11,765 nucleotides of DNA from Timaviella sp038204505 (GTDB taxonomy: Bacteria; Cyanobacteriota; Cyanobacteriia; Elainellales; Elainellaceae), in the NCBI GenBank assembly GCA_038204505.1, contig JBBRCV010000172.1, positions 1 to 11,765 of the forward strand. The letters are read 5' to 3'. Positions 1 to 6,185 of the stretch are shown here, in pieces (position 1 is the stretch's first letter; each line of letters starts with the position of its first letter). The notes beneath the pieces are model-generated. The model was not told the DNA's origin, did no database searches, and saw only the letters and a list, made by a program, of their open reading frames with translations. The position numbers were made by a program, and so were the translations under genes.

Positions 1-1
1 C

Positions 2-214
2 AGCACGATGGCGTTTAACCTGAACGGGTTCAACTTTAACCAATCGATTCTGGATTCGCAAGGACGGGTGGTGAGCACCTGGGCGGATGTGTTGAACCGA
101 GCGAACTTGGGGATGGAAGTGATGCACGAGCGGAATGCTCACAACTTCCCGTTGGACTTAGCAGCGGGTGAGTCTTCACCAGTAGCATTGACGGCACCTG
201 CAATCAATGGCTAG
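2..214 (+). CDS. psbA: Photosystem II D1 protein, C-terminal fragment (5' end outside window)
   Basis: This is the last 70 codons of D1, the photosystem II reaction-centre subunit in the thylakoid membrane. The reading frame is open to the window edge (Ser-Thr precede the first visible Met), so the gene begins upstream. The luminal stretch MHERNAHNFPLDLA is the D1 signature: in standard numbering it holds His332, Glu333, Asp342 and Ala344, ligands of the Mn4CaO5 oxygen-evolving cluster. A 16-residue tail (AGESSPVALTAPAING) follows Ala344. In the family CtpA removes this tail, and the count gives the usual 360-residue precursor. All visible ligands are intact, so this looks like a functional water-oxidising D1, not a rogue or ChlF-type paralogue. 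Positions that separate low- and high-light isoforms lie outside the window. Confidence 0.97.
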   Translation, partial: STMAFNLNGFNFNQSILDSQGRVVSTWADVLNRANLGMEVMHERNAHNFPLDLAAGESSPVALTAPAING

Positions 215-234
215 GGTCTAGCTTGAAACCATAG

Positions 235-264
235 AAAAGCGCCCCTTTGCAGGAGCGCTTTTTT
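235..264 (+). terminator. Rho-independent terminator of psbA, possibly bidirectional
   Basis: An AAAAGCGC / GCGCTTTT stem (235-242 with 255-262) is extended by two C-G pairs beyond one mismatch, with a six-base loop, and runs into six T. It begins 20 nt after the psbA stop. The A-run on the other side gives a shorter U-tract on the minus strand, so it could also stop transcripts of the convergent DprA-like gene. Confidence 0.85.
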
Positions 265-293
265 GGGCTTATTAGTCTTCATAAATTAATCAC

Positions 294-335
294 GTCAGTA
301 GATTGGACAGCGCAAATCGCATCTAATCTACTGAC
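294..335. repeat. Perfect 11-bp inverted repeat 3' of the DprA-like gene
   Basis: GTCAGTAGATT (294-304) is matched exactly by AATCTACTGAC (325-335). Read as + strand RNA, the stem extends to 14 bp (294-307 with 322-335) with one G-U pair and a 14-nt loop. It starts 8 nt past the stop codon of the minus-strand gene at 344-847 and lies 30 nt after the psbA terminator. No U-tract follows on either strand, so it is not a standard intrinsic terminator. It may be an mRNA 3'-end stabiliser, a protein-binding site or a remnant of a small dispersed repeat. Confidence 0.6.
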
Positions 336-343
336 TAGAATTA

Positions 344-847
344 TTAATCGAAATAAAACAACGTCACGACCTTACGCTGATCTTCTGCATCTCTACAAGT
401 TTTTAGAAGGGTTGTGCTGTCATGAAAGGCAAAACAGATTAATTGCTGACAACGAGTCACAATTTCTTGATTGCAAAGTGCGCTTGCTTCTCCCAAAGAT
501 AAACTGTCATTACCAGGATTTTCGACCAAGTGTATGACTTGCTCTAACTGCTCTCGCGACTCCCGAGGTTGCCGCTCCAAGCTTTGGGGCAGAATGACAG
601 TTAGCAAATTTGGGTCAGCCCGCATGGCTCCCCGAATTGCGGCAGAATTAGCTCCAGTTGCGCCCGAAGTTAGTAGCTGGTTACCCGCTAGAACTAGCGC
701 GTAACTCATAAGCTCAATGAGGTGTTGATGGGTGATAGGAACATGGCGCGTTCCTAGCAAAGCAATACGCTTTGAGCTAGTTTGCTGAATGGCAGCCAGT
801 TCTTGTAAGAATTCATCAACTCTAGGCAGATCTACAGATTGACTCAA
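344..847 (-). CDS. DprA/SLOG-like Rossmann-fold protein
   Basis: A 167-residue soluble protein. Residues 27-34 (RIALLGTR) form the first strand and loop of a Rossmann-like fold, and residues 58-75 (LLTSGATG, then NSAAIRGAM) match the glycine-rich nucleotide-binding segment of the DprA/LOG (SLOG) superfamily. Such short cyanobacterial proteins are usually named 'DNA recombination-mediator protein A', but this one lacks the extra domains of true DprA, so a role in RecA loading or transformation is not shown. A nucleotide-binding or nucleotide-processing role is equally possible. The start codon is TTG: the frame has no ATG before residue 47, which lies beyond the first conserved strand, so TTG at 845-847 is the sensible start, without a clear Shine-Dalgarno. 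It starts 77 nt after the FHA gene on the same strand, so the two are probably co-transcribed. Confidence 0.75.
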   Translation of the reverse strand: MSQSVDLPRVDEFLQELAAIQQTSSKRIALLGTRHVPITHQHLIELMSYALVLAGNQLLTSGATGANSAAIRGAMRADPNLLTVILPQSLERQPRESREQLEQVIHLVENPGNDSLSLGEASALCNQEIVTRCQQLICFAFHDSTTLLKTCRDAEDQRKVVTLFYFD

Positions 848-875
848 AGAAGGATAGTCTCTATTGCCACGACGA

Positions 876-919
876 CGATATTTTAGCAGGTGTTAGGGGT
901 CGTAGATCAGCAAATATCG
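876..919. repeat. 8-bp inverted repeat between the FHA and DprA-like genes
   Basis: CGATATTT (876-883) and AAATATCG (912-919) are perfect inverse complements separated by 28 nt. The pair fills most of the 77-nt gap between the FHA stop and the TTG start of the next gene. It could form an intercistronic hairpin affecting translation of the downstream gene, or be an AT-rich operator. Confidence 0.35.
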
Positions 920-924
920 CGGCA

Positions 925-1677
925 TTACCCCTTACTGGGATCTTGTTTACGAATAAACCTGTAAGTATCTTCTAGAAAATTAATCCCGGCGTTATTTTCT
1001 TGCGAAGAGGTAGAGTCAATTTCTACCAGCTCAACCTCGGTTTGGGCTTGAGTAAGGGGTGTTAAGGAAACATGAGTGCCCACATCTGCCAGTAGATTGG
1101 GATTGTCGAGATTAGCGGGTTGAAAGCTATGAGTAGATTGACAAAGGAAGAAGGTGAAGGTGAGACTTCCCAAGCGGATGCGATCGCCATCTTTCAGTAA
1201 AGTGGCTCTTTGAATCAGTTCGCCGTTGACAAGAGAGCCATTACTACTGCCCAAGTCTGTCAAATAAAAACCTTTCTCTTCGACATACTGTACTGACGCA
1301 TGGCACCGTGACAGTCGGCGATCGCACAAAGCAATGGTGACTTGTTCAGAATCACGTCCAATCAGCCAGGTATTTTGGGGCTGGGTTGTTGCTTGGGTTC
1401 TACCCTGGAGCAGATTCGTAACTAGGGAAACCTGTTTATGAATGACCATGCCTTGAATGTAGGGGGTAGTGCTATGTCCGAGCGACCGGGTTCCAGCACT
1501 TTCTAATCCCAAAATGTCATCCAATAATCCTCGGTGGCTCTCGTATAGTCGGAGAAATACTTGGTAAAGCCCCAGGCGCTCTTGTAATTCAGAATTGACG
1601 GACGTGTCCATAGATCTGAGATGGGAGGCGGCACTAGAACTGACAAAATGGGAAGACGATCTATCTATACTGGTCAT
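925..1677 (-). CDS. FHA-domain protein
   Basis: A 250-residue cytoplasmic protein with one forkhead-associated domain at about residues 102-178. The phosphothreonine-binding residues of the family are present: Gly107-Arg108 (IGRD), Ser123 with His126 (LSRCHA), the SSNG loop at 144-147, then VNG (150-152) and DGDRIRLG (163-170). FHA domains bind phosphothreonine peptides and often read Ser/Thr kinase signalling. A Ser-rich N-terminus leads into a predicted helix (about 28-60, LQERLGLYQVFLRLYE) with no recognised domain. The C-terminal 70 residues are acidic and low in complexity. No membrane segment is seen. Met1 is taken as the start; Met23 would also keep all structured parts. No kinase or phosphatase gene lies in the window, so the partner is unknown. 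It has its own candidate promoter and probably carries the DprA-like gene in the same transcript. Confidence 0.9.
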   Translation of the reverse strand: MTSIDRSSSHFVSSSAASHLRSMDTSVNSELQERLGLYQVFLRLYESHRGLLDDILGLESAGTRSLGHSTTPYIQGMVIHKQVSLVTNLLQGRTQATTQPQNTWLIGRDSEQVTIALCDRRLSRCHASVQYVEEKGFYLTDLGSSNGSLVNGELIQRATLLKDGDRIRLGSLTFTFFLCQSTHSFQPANLDNPNLLADVGTHVSLTPLTQAQTEVELVEIDSTSSQENNAGINFLEDTYRFIRKQDPSKG

Positions 1678-1701
1678 GTTTAGACTTTTGTGGAAGCGTT
1701 C

Positions 1702-1737
1702 ACTATAAGTTACGTAATCTACATAGACGTTAGATTA
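1702..1737 (-). promoter_or_regulatory. Candidate promoter and operator of the FHA gene
   Basis: On the minus strand a TATAGT -10 box (complement of 1702-1707) lies about 25 bp before the FHA start codon. Immediately upstream, TAATCTA (1715-1721) and TAGATTA (1731-1737) form a perfect 7-bp inverted repeat with a 9-bp spacer, covering the spacer and -35 area. No good -35 hexamer is visible, as expected for an activator- or repressor-controlled promoter, but this is inference from position only. Confidence 0.35.
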
Positions 1738-1820
1738 GGTGGTTTTCCCGTTGGTAAGATCCGCATGATTACGGGAAGAATACTGACGATCGGTTACGAC
1801 AACCCAGATCCGTACAGATC

Positions 1821-2702
1821 TTATCCTTGACGCAGGAACTCTAGTAGCTCTCGATTGACAGTTTGAGGGGCTTCTTGTTGAACCCAATGACCGCACTGGG
1901 GCACAAGTTTCAACCGAAAGGGTGCGGTTACCAGCTTATCAATACCCTCGGTTAGCTTGGTACTGAGAAATTGATCTTCTTCTCCCCAGAGGACAAGAGT
2001 AGGAGAAGTAATGAGATGGGGCGATCGCCCCCAGTTACTCACCCAAGCTTGAGGAGACAGCAAGGAACGATAGTATTTGAGGGCAGAGGTCAGCGCTCCT
2101 GGCTTCTCCAAAGCTGCCTGATACATCTCTATATCCTGTGTCGTAAATGCTCCTTTGCGAACAGATTGTCCTTGAAAGAGGTTCTTGACAAAACTGCTCA
2201 AGTCGCGCCTAATCAGCCATTCTGGTATCGCTGGAACCTGGAACGCCAACATGTACCAACTGCGCTGAATCTGGTCGAAATTGCTGAGGAATTCGTGCTT
2301 GAGCCGCTCTGGGTGAGGAGCGTTGAGGATGGCAAGGCGATCGAGAAGGTTCGGAAATTTTTGAGCAAAATGCCAGGCGATCGCGCCACCCCAGTCGTGT
2401 CCTACCACATGCGCCTTGAGATAGCCAAAACTGTGAATCAATCCTTGAACATCAGTAGTCAGGGTATCAATGTCATAGCCGCTCTCAGGTTTATCAGAAT
2501 CGTTGTAGCCTCGCAGATCAGGTACAACGACTTTGAAGTGCCTGGCTAGAGCCGGGATTTGATGTCGCCAAGAGTACCAAAATTCGGGAAAGCCATGCAG
2601 TAAAACCACCAAATCGCCTTCACCTTGAATGACACAATGGAGACGGATATTGTTGGTTTCAATGAAGTGATGTTGCCAACTCAACTGATCTGCTGCGGTC
2701 AT
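1821..2702 (-). CDS. Alpha/beta hydrolase, epoxide-hydrolase-like
   Basis: A 293-residue alpha/beta-hydrolase whose N-terminal motifs are those of the soluble epoxide hydrolase/haloalkane dehalogenase branch. HGFPEFWYSW (36-45) supplies the oxyanion-hole HGFP. VVGHDWGG (99-106) is the nucleophile elbow with Asp103, so the nucleophile is Asp and not Ser. WGEEDQF (239-245) carries the likely acid Asp243, and CGHW (270-273) the catalytic His272. The cap domain contains Tyr150 and the Tyr210-Tyr211 pair, where epoxide hydrolases keep two ring-opening tyrosines. With no obvious halide-binding set, epoxide hydrolysis to a diol through an Asp ester is the best guess; the substrate is unknown. There is no signal peptide. 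It lies 69 nt after the ABC ATPase gene stop (to its own start) and may share its transcript or use an AT-rich promoter in that gap. Confidence 0.88.
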   Translation of the reverse strand: MTAADQLSWQHHFIETNNIRLHCVIQGEGDLVVLLHGFPEFWYSWRHQIPALARHFKVVVPDLRGYNDSDKPESGYDIDTLTTDVQGLIHSFGYLKAHVVGHDWGGAIAWHFAQKFPNLLDRLAILNAPHPERLKHEFLSNFDQIQRSWYMLAFQVPAIPEWLIRRDLSSFVKNLFQGQSVRKGAFTTQDIEMYQAALEKPGALTSALKYYRSLLSPQAWVSNWGRSPHLITSPTLVLWGEEDQFLSTKLTEGIDKLVTAPFRLKLVPQCGHWVQQEAPQTVNRELLEFLRQG

Positions 2703-2758
2703 AGGATTAGAGAAAGTGAGGGAATTTTTCGCTACTGATACAAATATATAGTAAGTTT

Positions 2759-2776
2759 ATTAGCTCAAAGGCTAAT
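2759..2776. repeat. Short inverted repeat over the ABC ATPase stop codon
   Basis: ATTAGC (2759-2764) and GCTAAT (2771-2776) are perfect 6-bp arms around a 6-nt loop, overlapping the stop codon at 2772-2774. No U-tract follows on the minus strand, so it is at most a weak hairpin between the ATPase and hydrolase genes. Confidence 0.25.
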
Positions 2777-3752
2777 GGCTGGTGTAGATTCCCCGCTGCC
2801 GGAGTTGCTGCACAAAAAAATCTTCTAGGCTGGGGCGTGATAAATTCATGCCAATTAACTGGGCACCCATTAAGTCTAGGCTGGCGATAAAGTCCTGTGG
2901 ATTGCCCTTAAGATGCCCCTGCCAGTGGCTTTCTTGAAACTCCAGGTCGGGTATCCACTGGCGCAATACATCAGGTTTACCGCCTTTGATTTTGACTTGG
3001 TATGAATCTGCGTTACCCAAAAGTTCTGGAAGTGAGCCAATGCAGAGCAGTTCACCCCTGGCAAGGATGGCGACGCGATCGCAAATCTTTTCGACATCCG
3101 ACAGCACATGGCTATTAAAGAAAATCGTCTTCCCCTGGGCTTTGAGCGACAGAATAATTTCTCGAATTTGGTAGCGCCCTAATGGATCAAGTCCTGACAT
3201 CGGTTCATCCAGAAAAACTACTTCCGGATCATTAATTAAGGCTTGTGCCATGCCAATCCGTTGCAACATCCCTTTAGAGTACTGATGAAGCTGCTTTTTA
3301 CGGGCAGCAGATTGCTCTAAGCCCACCAACTCTAAAAGCTCTGGAATTCTTCTCTTTTGGACAGATGCGGGAATTTGAAATAGTCCGGCGACGTACTGCA
3401 AAAACTCCCACCCCGTCAGGTAATCGTAGAAGTAAGCGTTTTCTGGCAGATAGCCCACCCGTTGTTTTACGGTGCGATCGCCCAAAGCCTGACCTAGCAA
3501 CAGTCCTTTGCCCGATGTAGGACGGGTAATTCCTAGCAAAGACTTAAGTAAGGTGGTCTTGCCTGCGCCGTTTGGACCCAGCAGCCCAAAGGTTTCACCT
3601 TGAAAGATTTGTAAGGTGCAGCCTTGCAAGGACACCATTTTTTGATTCATCCAAAAGCCCGTGCGATAAACCTTGCGAAGTTCGTAGGTTTCGACAACAG
3701 TGGGGCGATCGCTCGTCACAGGTAAAACGGGGGAAGTGATGATGGCATTCAT
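2772..3752 (-). CDS. ABC-2 type transporter ATP-binding protein
   Basis: An ATPase subunit of an ABC exporter, 326 residues from the ATG at 3750-3752. Walker A GPNGAGKTT is at 59-67, the Q-loop region is YLPENAYFYD with Glu in place of the usual Gln (E104), the signature is YSKGM (158-162), Walker B with the catalytic Glu is VFLDEP (179-184, E183), the D-loop is SGLDP, and the H-loop His is H215 (NSHVLSD). The C-terminal accessory region ending in PSLEDFFVQ is typical of the CcmA/NatA/DrrA-like ABC-2 group, which pairs with separate six-helix permeases. No permease gene is next to it on either side in this window, so the partner is encoded elsewhere and the substrate cannot be given. A TTG at 3780-3782 is an alternative start adding ten residues; neither start has a clear ribosome-binding site. 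It is divergent from the small membrane protein gene. Confidence 0.92.
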   Translation of the reverse strand: MNAIITSPVLPVTSDRPTVVETYELRKVYRTGFWMNQKMVSLQGCTLQIFQGETFGLLGPNGAGKTTLLKSLLGITRPTSGKGLLLGQALGDRTVKQRVGYLPENAYFYDYLTGWEFLQYVAGLFQIPASVQKRRIPELLELVGLEQSAARKKQLHQYSKGMLQRIGMAQALINDPEVVFLDEPMSGLDPLGRYQIREIILSLKAQGKTIFFNSHVLSDVEKICDRVAILARGELLCIGSLPELLGNADSYQVKIKGGKPDVLRQWIPDLEFQESHWQGHLKGNPQDFIASLDLMGAQLIGMNLSRPSLEDFFVQQLRQRGIYTSH

Positions 3753-3856
3753 ATCGTTAGCAAGAACAGACGGGTTATCCAAATTTTGCCCATTTTTTGT
3801 GTCAGGCTAGAACTACAAGGGTTAAGAAAACTAACAATCGTAGCGCTCAAAAGATT

Positions 3857-4057
3857 ATGGATCGTTCAAAAATCATCGCAATACTGACTGGGGCGATCGC
3901 CATTATTTTAAGCCTTGCCTACCTCCTACTGGTTCAGCTTTTAGACTTTCGGGGCGAGATGGTTCCAGCCCCCGATCTATCAGTACAGCCAGTACAGCCT
4001 GCTTCAGTATGGGTGGCGCAAACCGAACCCGGAAAAATTCAGCTTACGTTAAATTGA
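3857..4057 (+). CDS. Small single-pass membrane protein, unknown function
   Basis: A 66-residue protein: a short charged N-terminus (MDRSK), one hydrophobic helix at about residues 6-28 (IIAILTGAIAIILSLAYLLL), then a polar tail with the DFRGEMVPAP motif. A hydrophobic helix without a cleavage site suggests an anchored protein. I recognise no named family, though small proteins of this plan are common in cyanobacteria. ATG at 3857 is preferred over an in-frame TTG 60 nt upstream, because the conserved-looking part begins here. The tail contains a 9-bp tandem duplication (3981-3998) giving VQPVQP. The stop is 22 nt before the oligopeptidase start, so it likely leads that operon. Confidence 0.7.
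   Translation: MDRSKIIAILTGAIAIILSLAYLLLVQLLDFRGEMVPAPDLSVQPVQPASVWVAQTEPGKIQLTLN
3981..3998 (+). repeat. 9-bp tandem duplication in the small membrane protein gene
   Basis: CAGTACAGC occurs twice head to tail (3981-3989, 3990-3998), keeping the frame and giving VQPVQP in the polar tail. Identical copies suggest a recent slippage event. Confidence 0.8.
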
Positions 4058-4066
4058 AAAAAACGC

Positions 4067-4072
4067 GAAGGA
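4067..4072 (+). promoter_or_regulatory. Ribosome-binding site of the oligopeptidase gene
   Basis: GAAGGA lies 7 nt before the ATG at 4080. It is a clear Shine-Dalgarno in a genome region where most starts lack one, and it supports this start codon. Confidence 0.7.
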
Positions 4073-4079
4073 TATTGAT

Positions 4080-6170
4080 ATGAGTGCCGCAACTATCTCT
4101 GCAAGTCCGCTTCTGATTGGCAAAGGCTTACCGCCGTTTGAGCAAATTCAAACCGAGCAAGTGATTCCAGCTATCACGCAGCTTTTAGCTGAATCAGAGG
4201 ATAGTCTTGCTCGACTGGAAGCAACCTTTGTGCCGACTTGGCAAGGACTAGTCGAACCACTAGAGGAAATTGTCGATCGCCTCGGCTGGAGTTGGGGCAT
4301 TGTGGGACATCTCATGAGCGTTAAGAATAGCCCAGAACTGCGCGAAGCTTACGAAACTATGCAACCCGCAGCCGTCCAGTTTTGGAACCGCATGAGCCAA
4401 AGTCAGCCCCTCTACGAAGGCTTCAAGGCACTCCGCCAGAGCCAGGATTGGGACAAGTTGGAAGAAAGCCAGCAGCGCATCGTCGAAACCTCGTTGCGAG
4501 ATGCCGAGCTTTCAGGCGTGGGCTTAACGGGCGATGCCAAAGACCGATTCAATGTCATCCAGCTTGAACTTGCCGAGCTTTCCACTCGCTTCTCTAATCA
4601 TGTTTTAGATGCAACCAAAGCCTTCAGCATTACCCTGACTCAACCCGACGAAATTGCTGGCTTGCCCCCTAGTGCTGTGGGCTTGGCGGCACAGATGGCA
4701 CGGGCAGCAGGCGACGAGAATGCCACGGCTGAGACAGGTCCTTGGCGCATCACGCTCGATATGCCCAGCTATATGCCTTTCATGCAGCACAGCCGCCGCC
4801 GTGACCTCCGCGAAAAGCTGTACAAAGCCTATATCAGTCGGGCTTCGTCGGGTGAGTTCGATAATTCGCCTTTAATTGAACAAATCTTAACCCTGCGCCA
4901 GGAAAAGGCAAAGCTTCTAGGCTTCAATAGCTTTGCAGAAGTCAGCTTAGCTGAAAAAATGGCTCCTAGTGTAACCGCTGTTGAAACGTTGTTAGAGCAA
5001 CTTCGGCAAGCGAGCTATGAGGCAGCGAAGCAAGATTTGGCAGAACTTCGGGAGTACGCTCAGTCAAAAGGTGCAGCCGAGGGCGCTGATCTTAAGCACT
5101 GGGATATTTCCTTTTGGGCAGAGCGGCAACGGGAAGAGAAGTTTGACTTTAATGCAGAAGAATTGCGTCCCTACTTCCCCTTAGATCAAGTGCTAGAGGG
5201 ATTGTTTGCGCTGTCGAAGAAGATCTTCGGCGTGGTGATTTCCCCAATGGATGGGCAGGTTCCAGTCTGGCATCCAGATGTTCGGTACTTTCAGGTAGCG
5301 GATCAGCAAGGAGGGGCGATCGCTTCTTTCTACCTCGATCCCTATAGCCGTCCCGCCGAGAAACGCGGTGGAGCCTGGATGAACGACTGTATCAGCCGCA
5401 CCAAAATGACTGATGGCAGCGTGCGTCTACCCGTGGCGTACCTCGTGTGTAACCAAACTCCGCCCGTAGATGACAAGCCCAGCCTCATGACCTTTGGCGA
5501 AGTCGAAACCCTGTTTCACGAGTTTGGGCATGGTCTGCACCACATGCTGACTCGCGTGGATTACGCAATGGCAGCCGGAACCCGCAACGTAGAATGGGAT
5601 GCGGTCGAACTGCCCAGCCAATTTATGGAAAACTGGTGCTACCACCGAGCGACGCTGTTGAGCCTGGGTAAGCACTATCAAACAGGTGAGCCTTTGCCCG
5701 ATCGCTATTACCAGAAGATTTTGGCAGCCCGGACTTACATGAGCGGTAGCGCCATGCTGCGTCAAATCCACCTGAGCTGGGTCGATTTGGAACTGCACTA
5801 TGGCTATCAGCCTGGGGGCAAAGAAACGGCGGCAGACGTGCGGCGGCGACTGGCTCACACCACAATGGTGCTTGATCCGTTGCCCGAAGATTCTGTTCTC
5901 TGTGCTTTTGGTCATATTTTTGCTGGAGGATACGCGGCAGGCTATTACAGCTACAAGTGGGCTGAGGTGTTGAGTGCTGATGCGTTTGCAGCGTTTGAAG
6001 AAGTAGGGCTGGAAGATGAGGGAGCGATCGCCCAAGTGGGTCAGCGCTACCGCGATACGGTTCTTGCTTGGGGCGGCGGTAAGCACCCGATGGAAGTTTT
6101 CAAAGCTTTTAGAGGGCGTGAACCCGACACCAAAGCCTTACTCCGGCATAATGGGCTGGTCGCTGCATAG
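4080..6170 (+). CDS. prlC: M3 family oligopeptidase A
   Basis: A 696-residue cytosolic zinc metallopeptidase of the thimet oligopeptidase/oligopeptidase A (PrlC) family. It cleaves short peptides such as proteasome- or protease-derived fragments and signal peptides. The zinc site is visible: HEFGH at 480-484 (ligands H480 and H484, catalytic E481), and E510 in VELPSQF as the third ligand at the family spacing. The C-terminal Tyr/Gly-rich segment (GGYAAGYYSYKWAE) supplies the substrate-binding Tyr/His residues of M3 peptidases. The N-terminal half is the helical domain that covers the active-site channel. Length matches E. coli PrlC (about 680). There is no signal peptide. It sits between the small membrane protein gene (22 nt) and gpsA (15 nt), which suggests one transcript, though no functional link among the three is evident. 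Confidence 0.95.
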   Translation: MSAATISASPLLIGKGLPPFEQIQTEQVIPAITQLLAESEDSLARLEATFVPTWQGLVEPLEEIVDRLGWSWGIVGHLMSVKNSPELREAYETMQPAAVQFWNRMSQSQPLYEGFKALRQSQDWDKLEESQQRIVETSLRDAELSGVGLTGDAKDRFNVIQLELAELSTRFSNHVLDATKAFSITLTQPDEIAGLPPSAVGLAAQMARAAGDENATAETGPWRITLDMPSYMPFMQHSRRRDLREKLYKAYISRASSGEFDNSPLIEQILTLRQEKAKLLGFNSFAEVSLAEKMAPSVTAVETLLEQLRQASYEAAKQDLAELREYAQSKGAAEGADLKHWDISFWAERQREEKFDFNAEELRPYFPLDQVLEGLFALSKKIFGVVISPMDGQVPVWHPDVRYFQVADQQGGAIASFYLDPYSRPAEKRGGAWMNDCISRTKMTDGSVRLPVAYLVCNQTPPVDDKPSLMTFGEVETLFHEFGHGLHHMLTRVDYAMAAGTRNVEWDAVELPSQFMENWCYHRATLLSLGKHYQTGEPLPDRYYQKILAARTYMSGSAMLRQIHLSWVDLELHYGYQPGGKETAADVRRRLAHTTMVLDPLPEDSVLCAFGHIFAGGYAAGYYSYKWAEVLSADAFAAFEEVGLEDEGAIAQVGQRYRDTVLAWGGGKHPMEVFKAFRGREPDTKALLRHNGLVAA

Positions 6171-6173
6171 GAG
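6169..6173 (+). promoter_or_regulatory. Ribosome-binding site of gpsA, overlapping the prlC stop
   Basis: AGGAG starts within the TAG stop of the oligopeptidase gene and lies 12 nt before the GTG start at 6186. The spacing is long but supports translation of gpsA by ribosomes finishing prlC. Confidence 0.4.
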
Positions 6174-6185
6174 CATCAAGCCATT

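Noticed and set aside
247..537. 96-codon open frame on the plus strand after psbA
   Set aside because: Starts inside the psbA terminator hairpin and continues antisense to the DprA-like gene; no ribosome-binding site or domain.
1971..2549. 192-codon open frame on the plus strand
   Set aside because: Fully antisense to the alpha/beta hydrolase, whose catalytic motifs are intact; the protein shows no family features.
5427..6086. 219-codon open frame on the minus strand
   Set aside because: Lies entirely antisense to the oligopeptidase zinc-site region, with no recognisable domain or ribosome-binding site; a shadow of a codon-biased gene.
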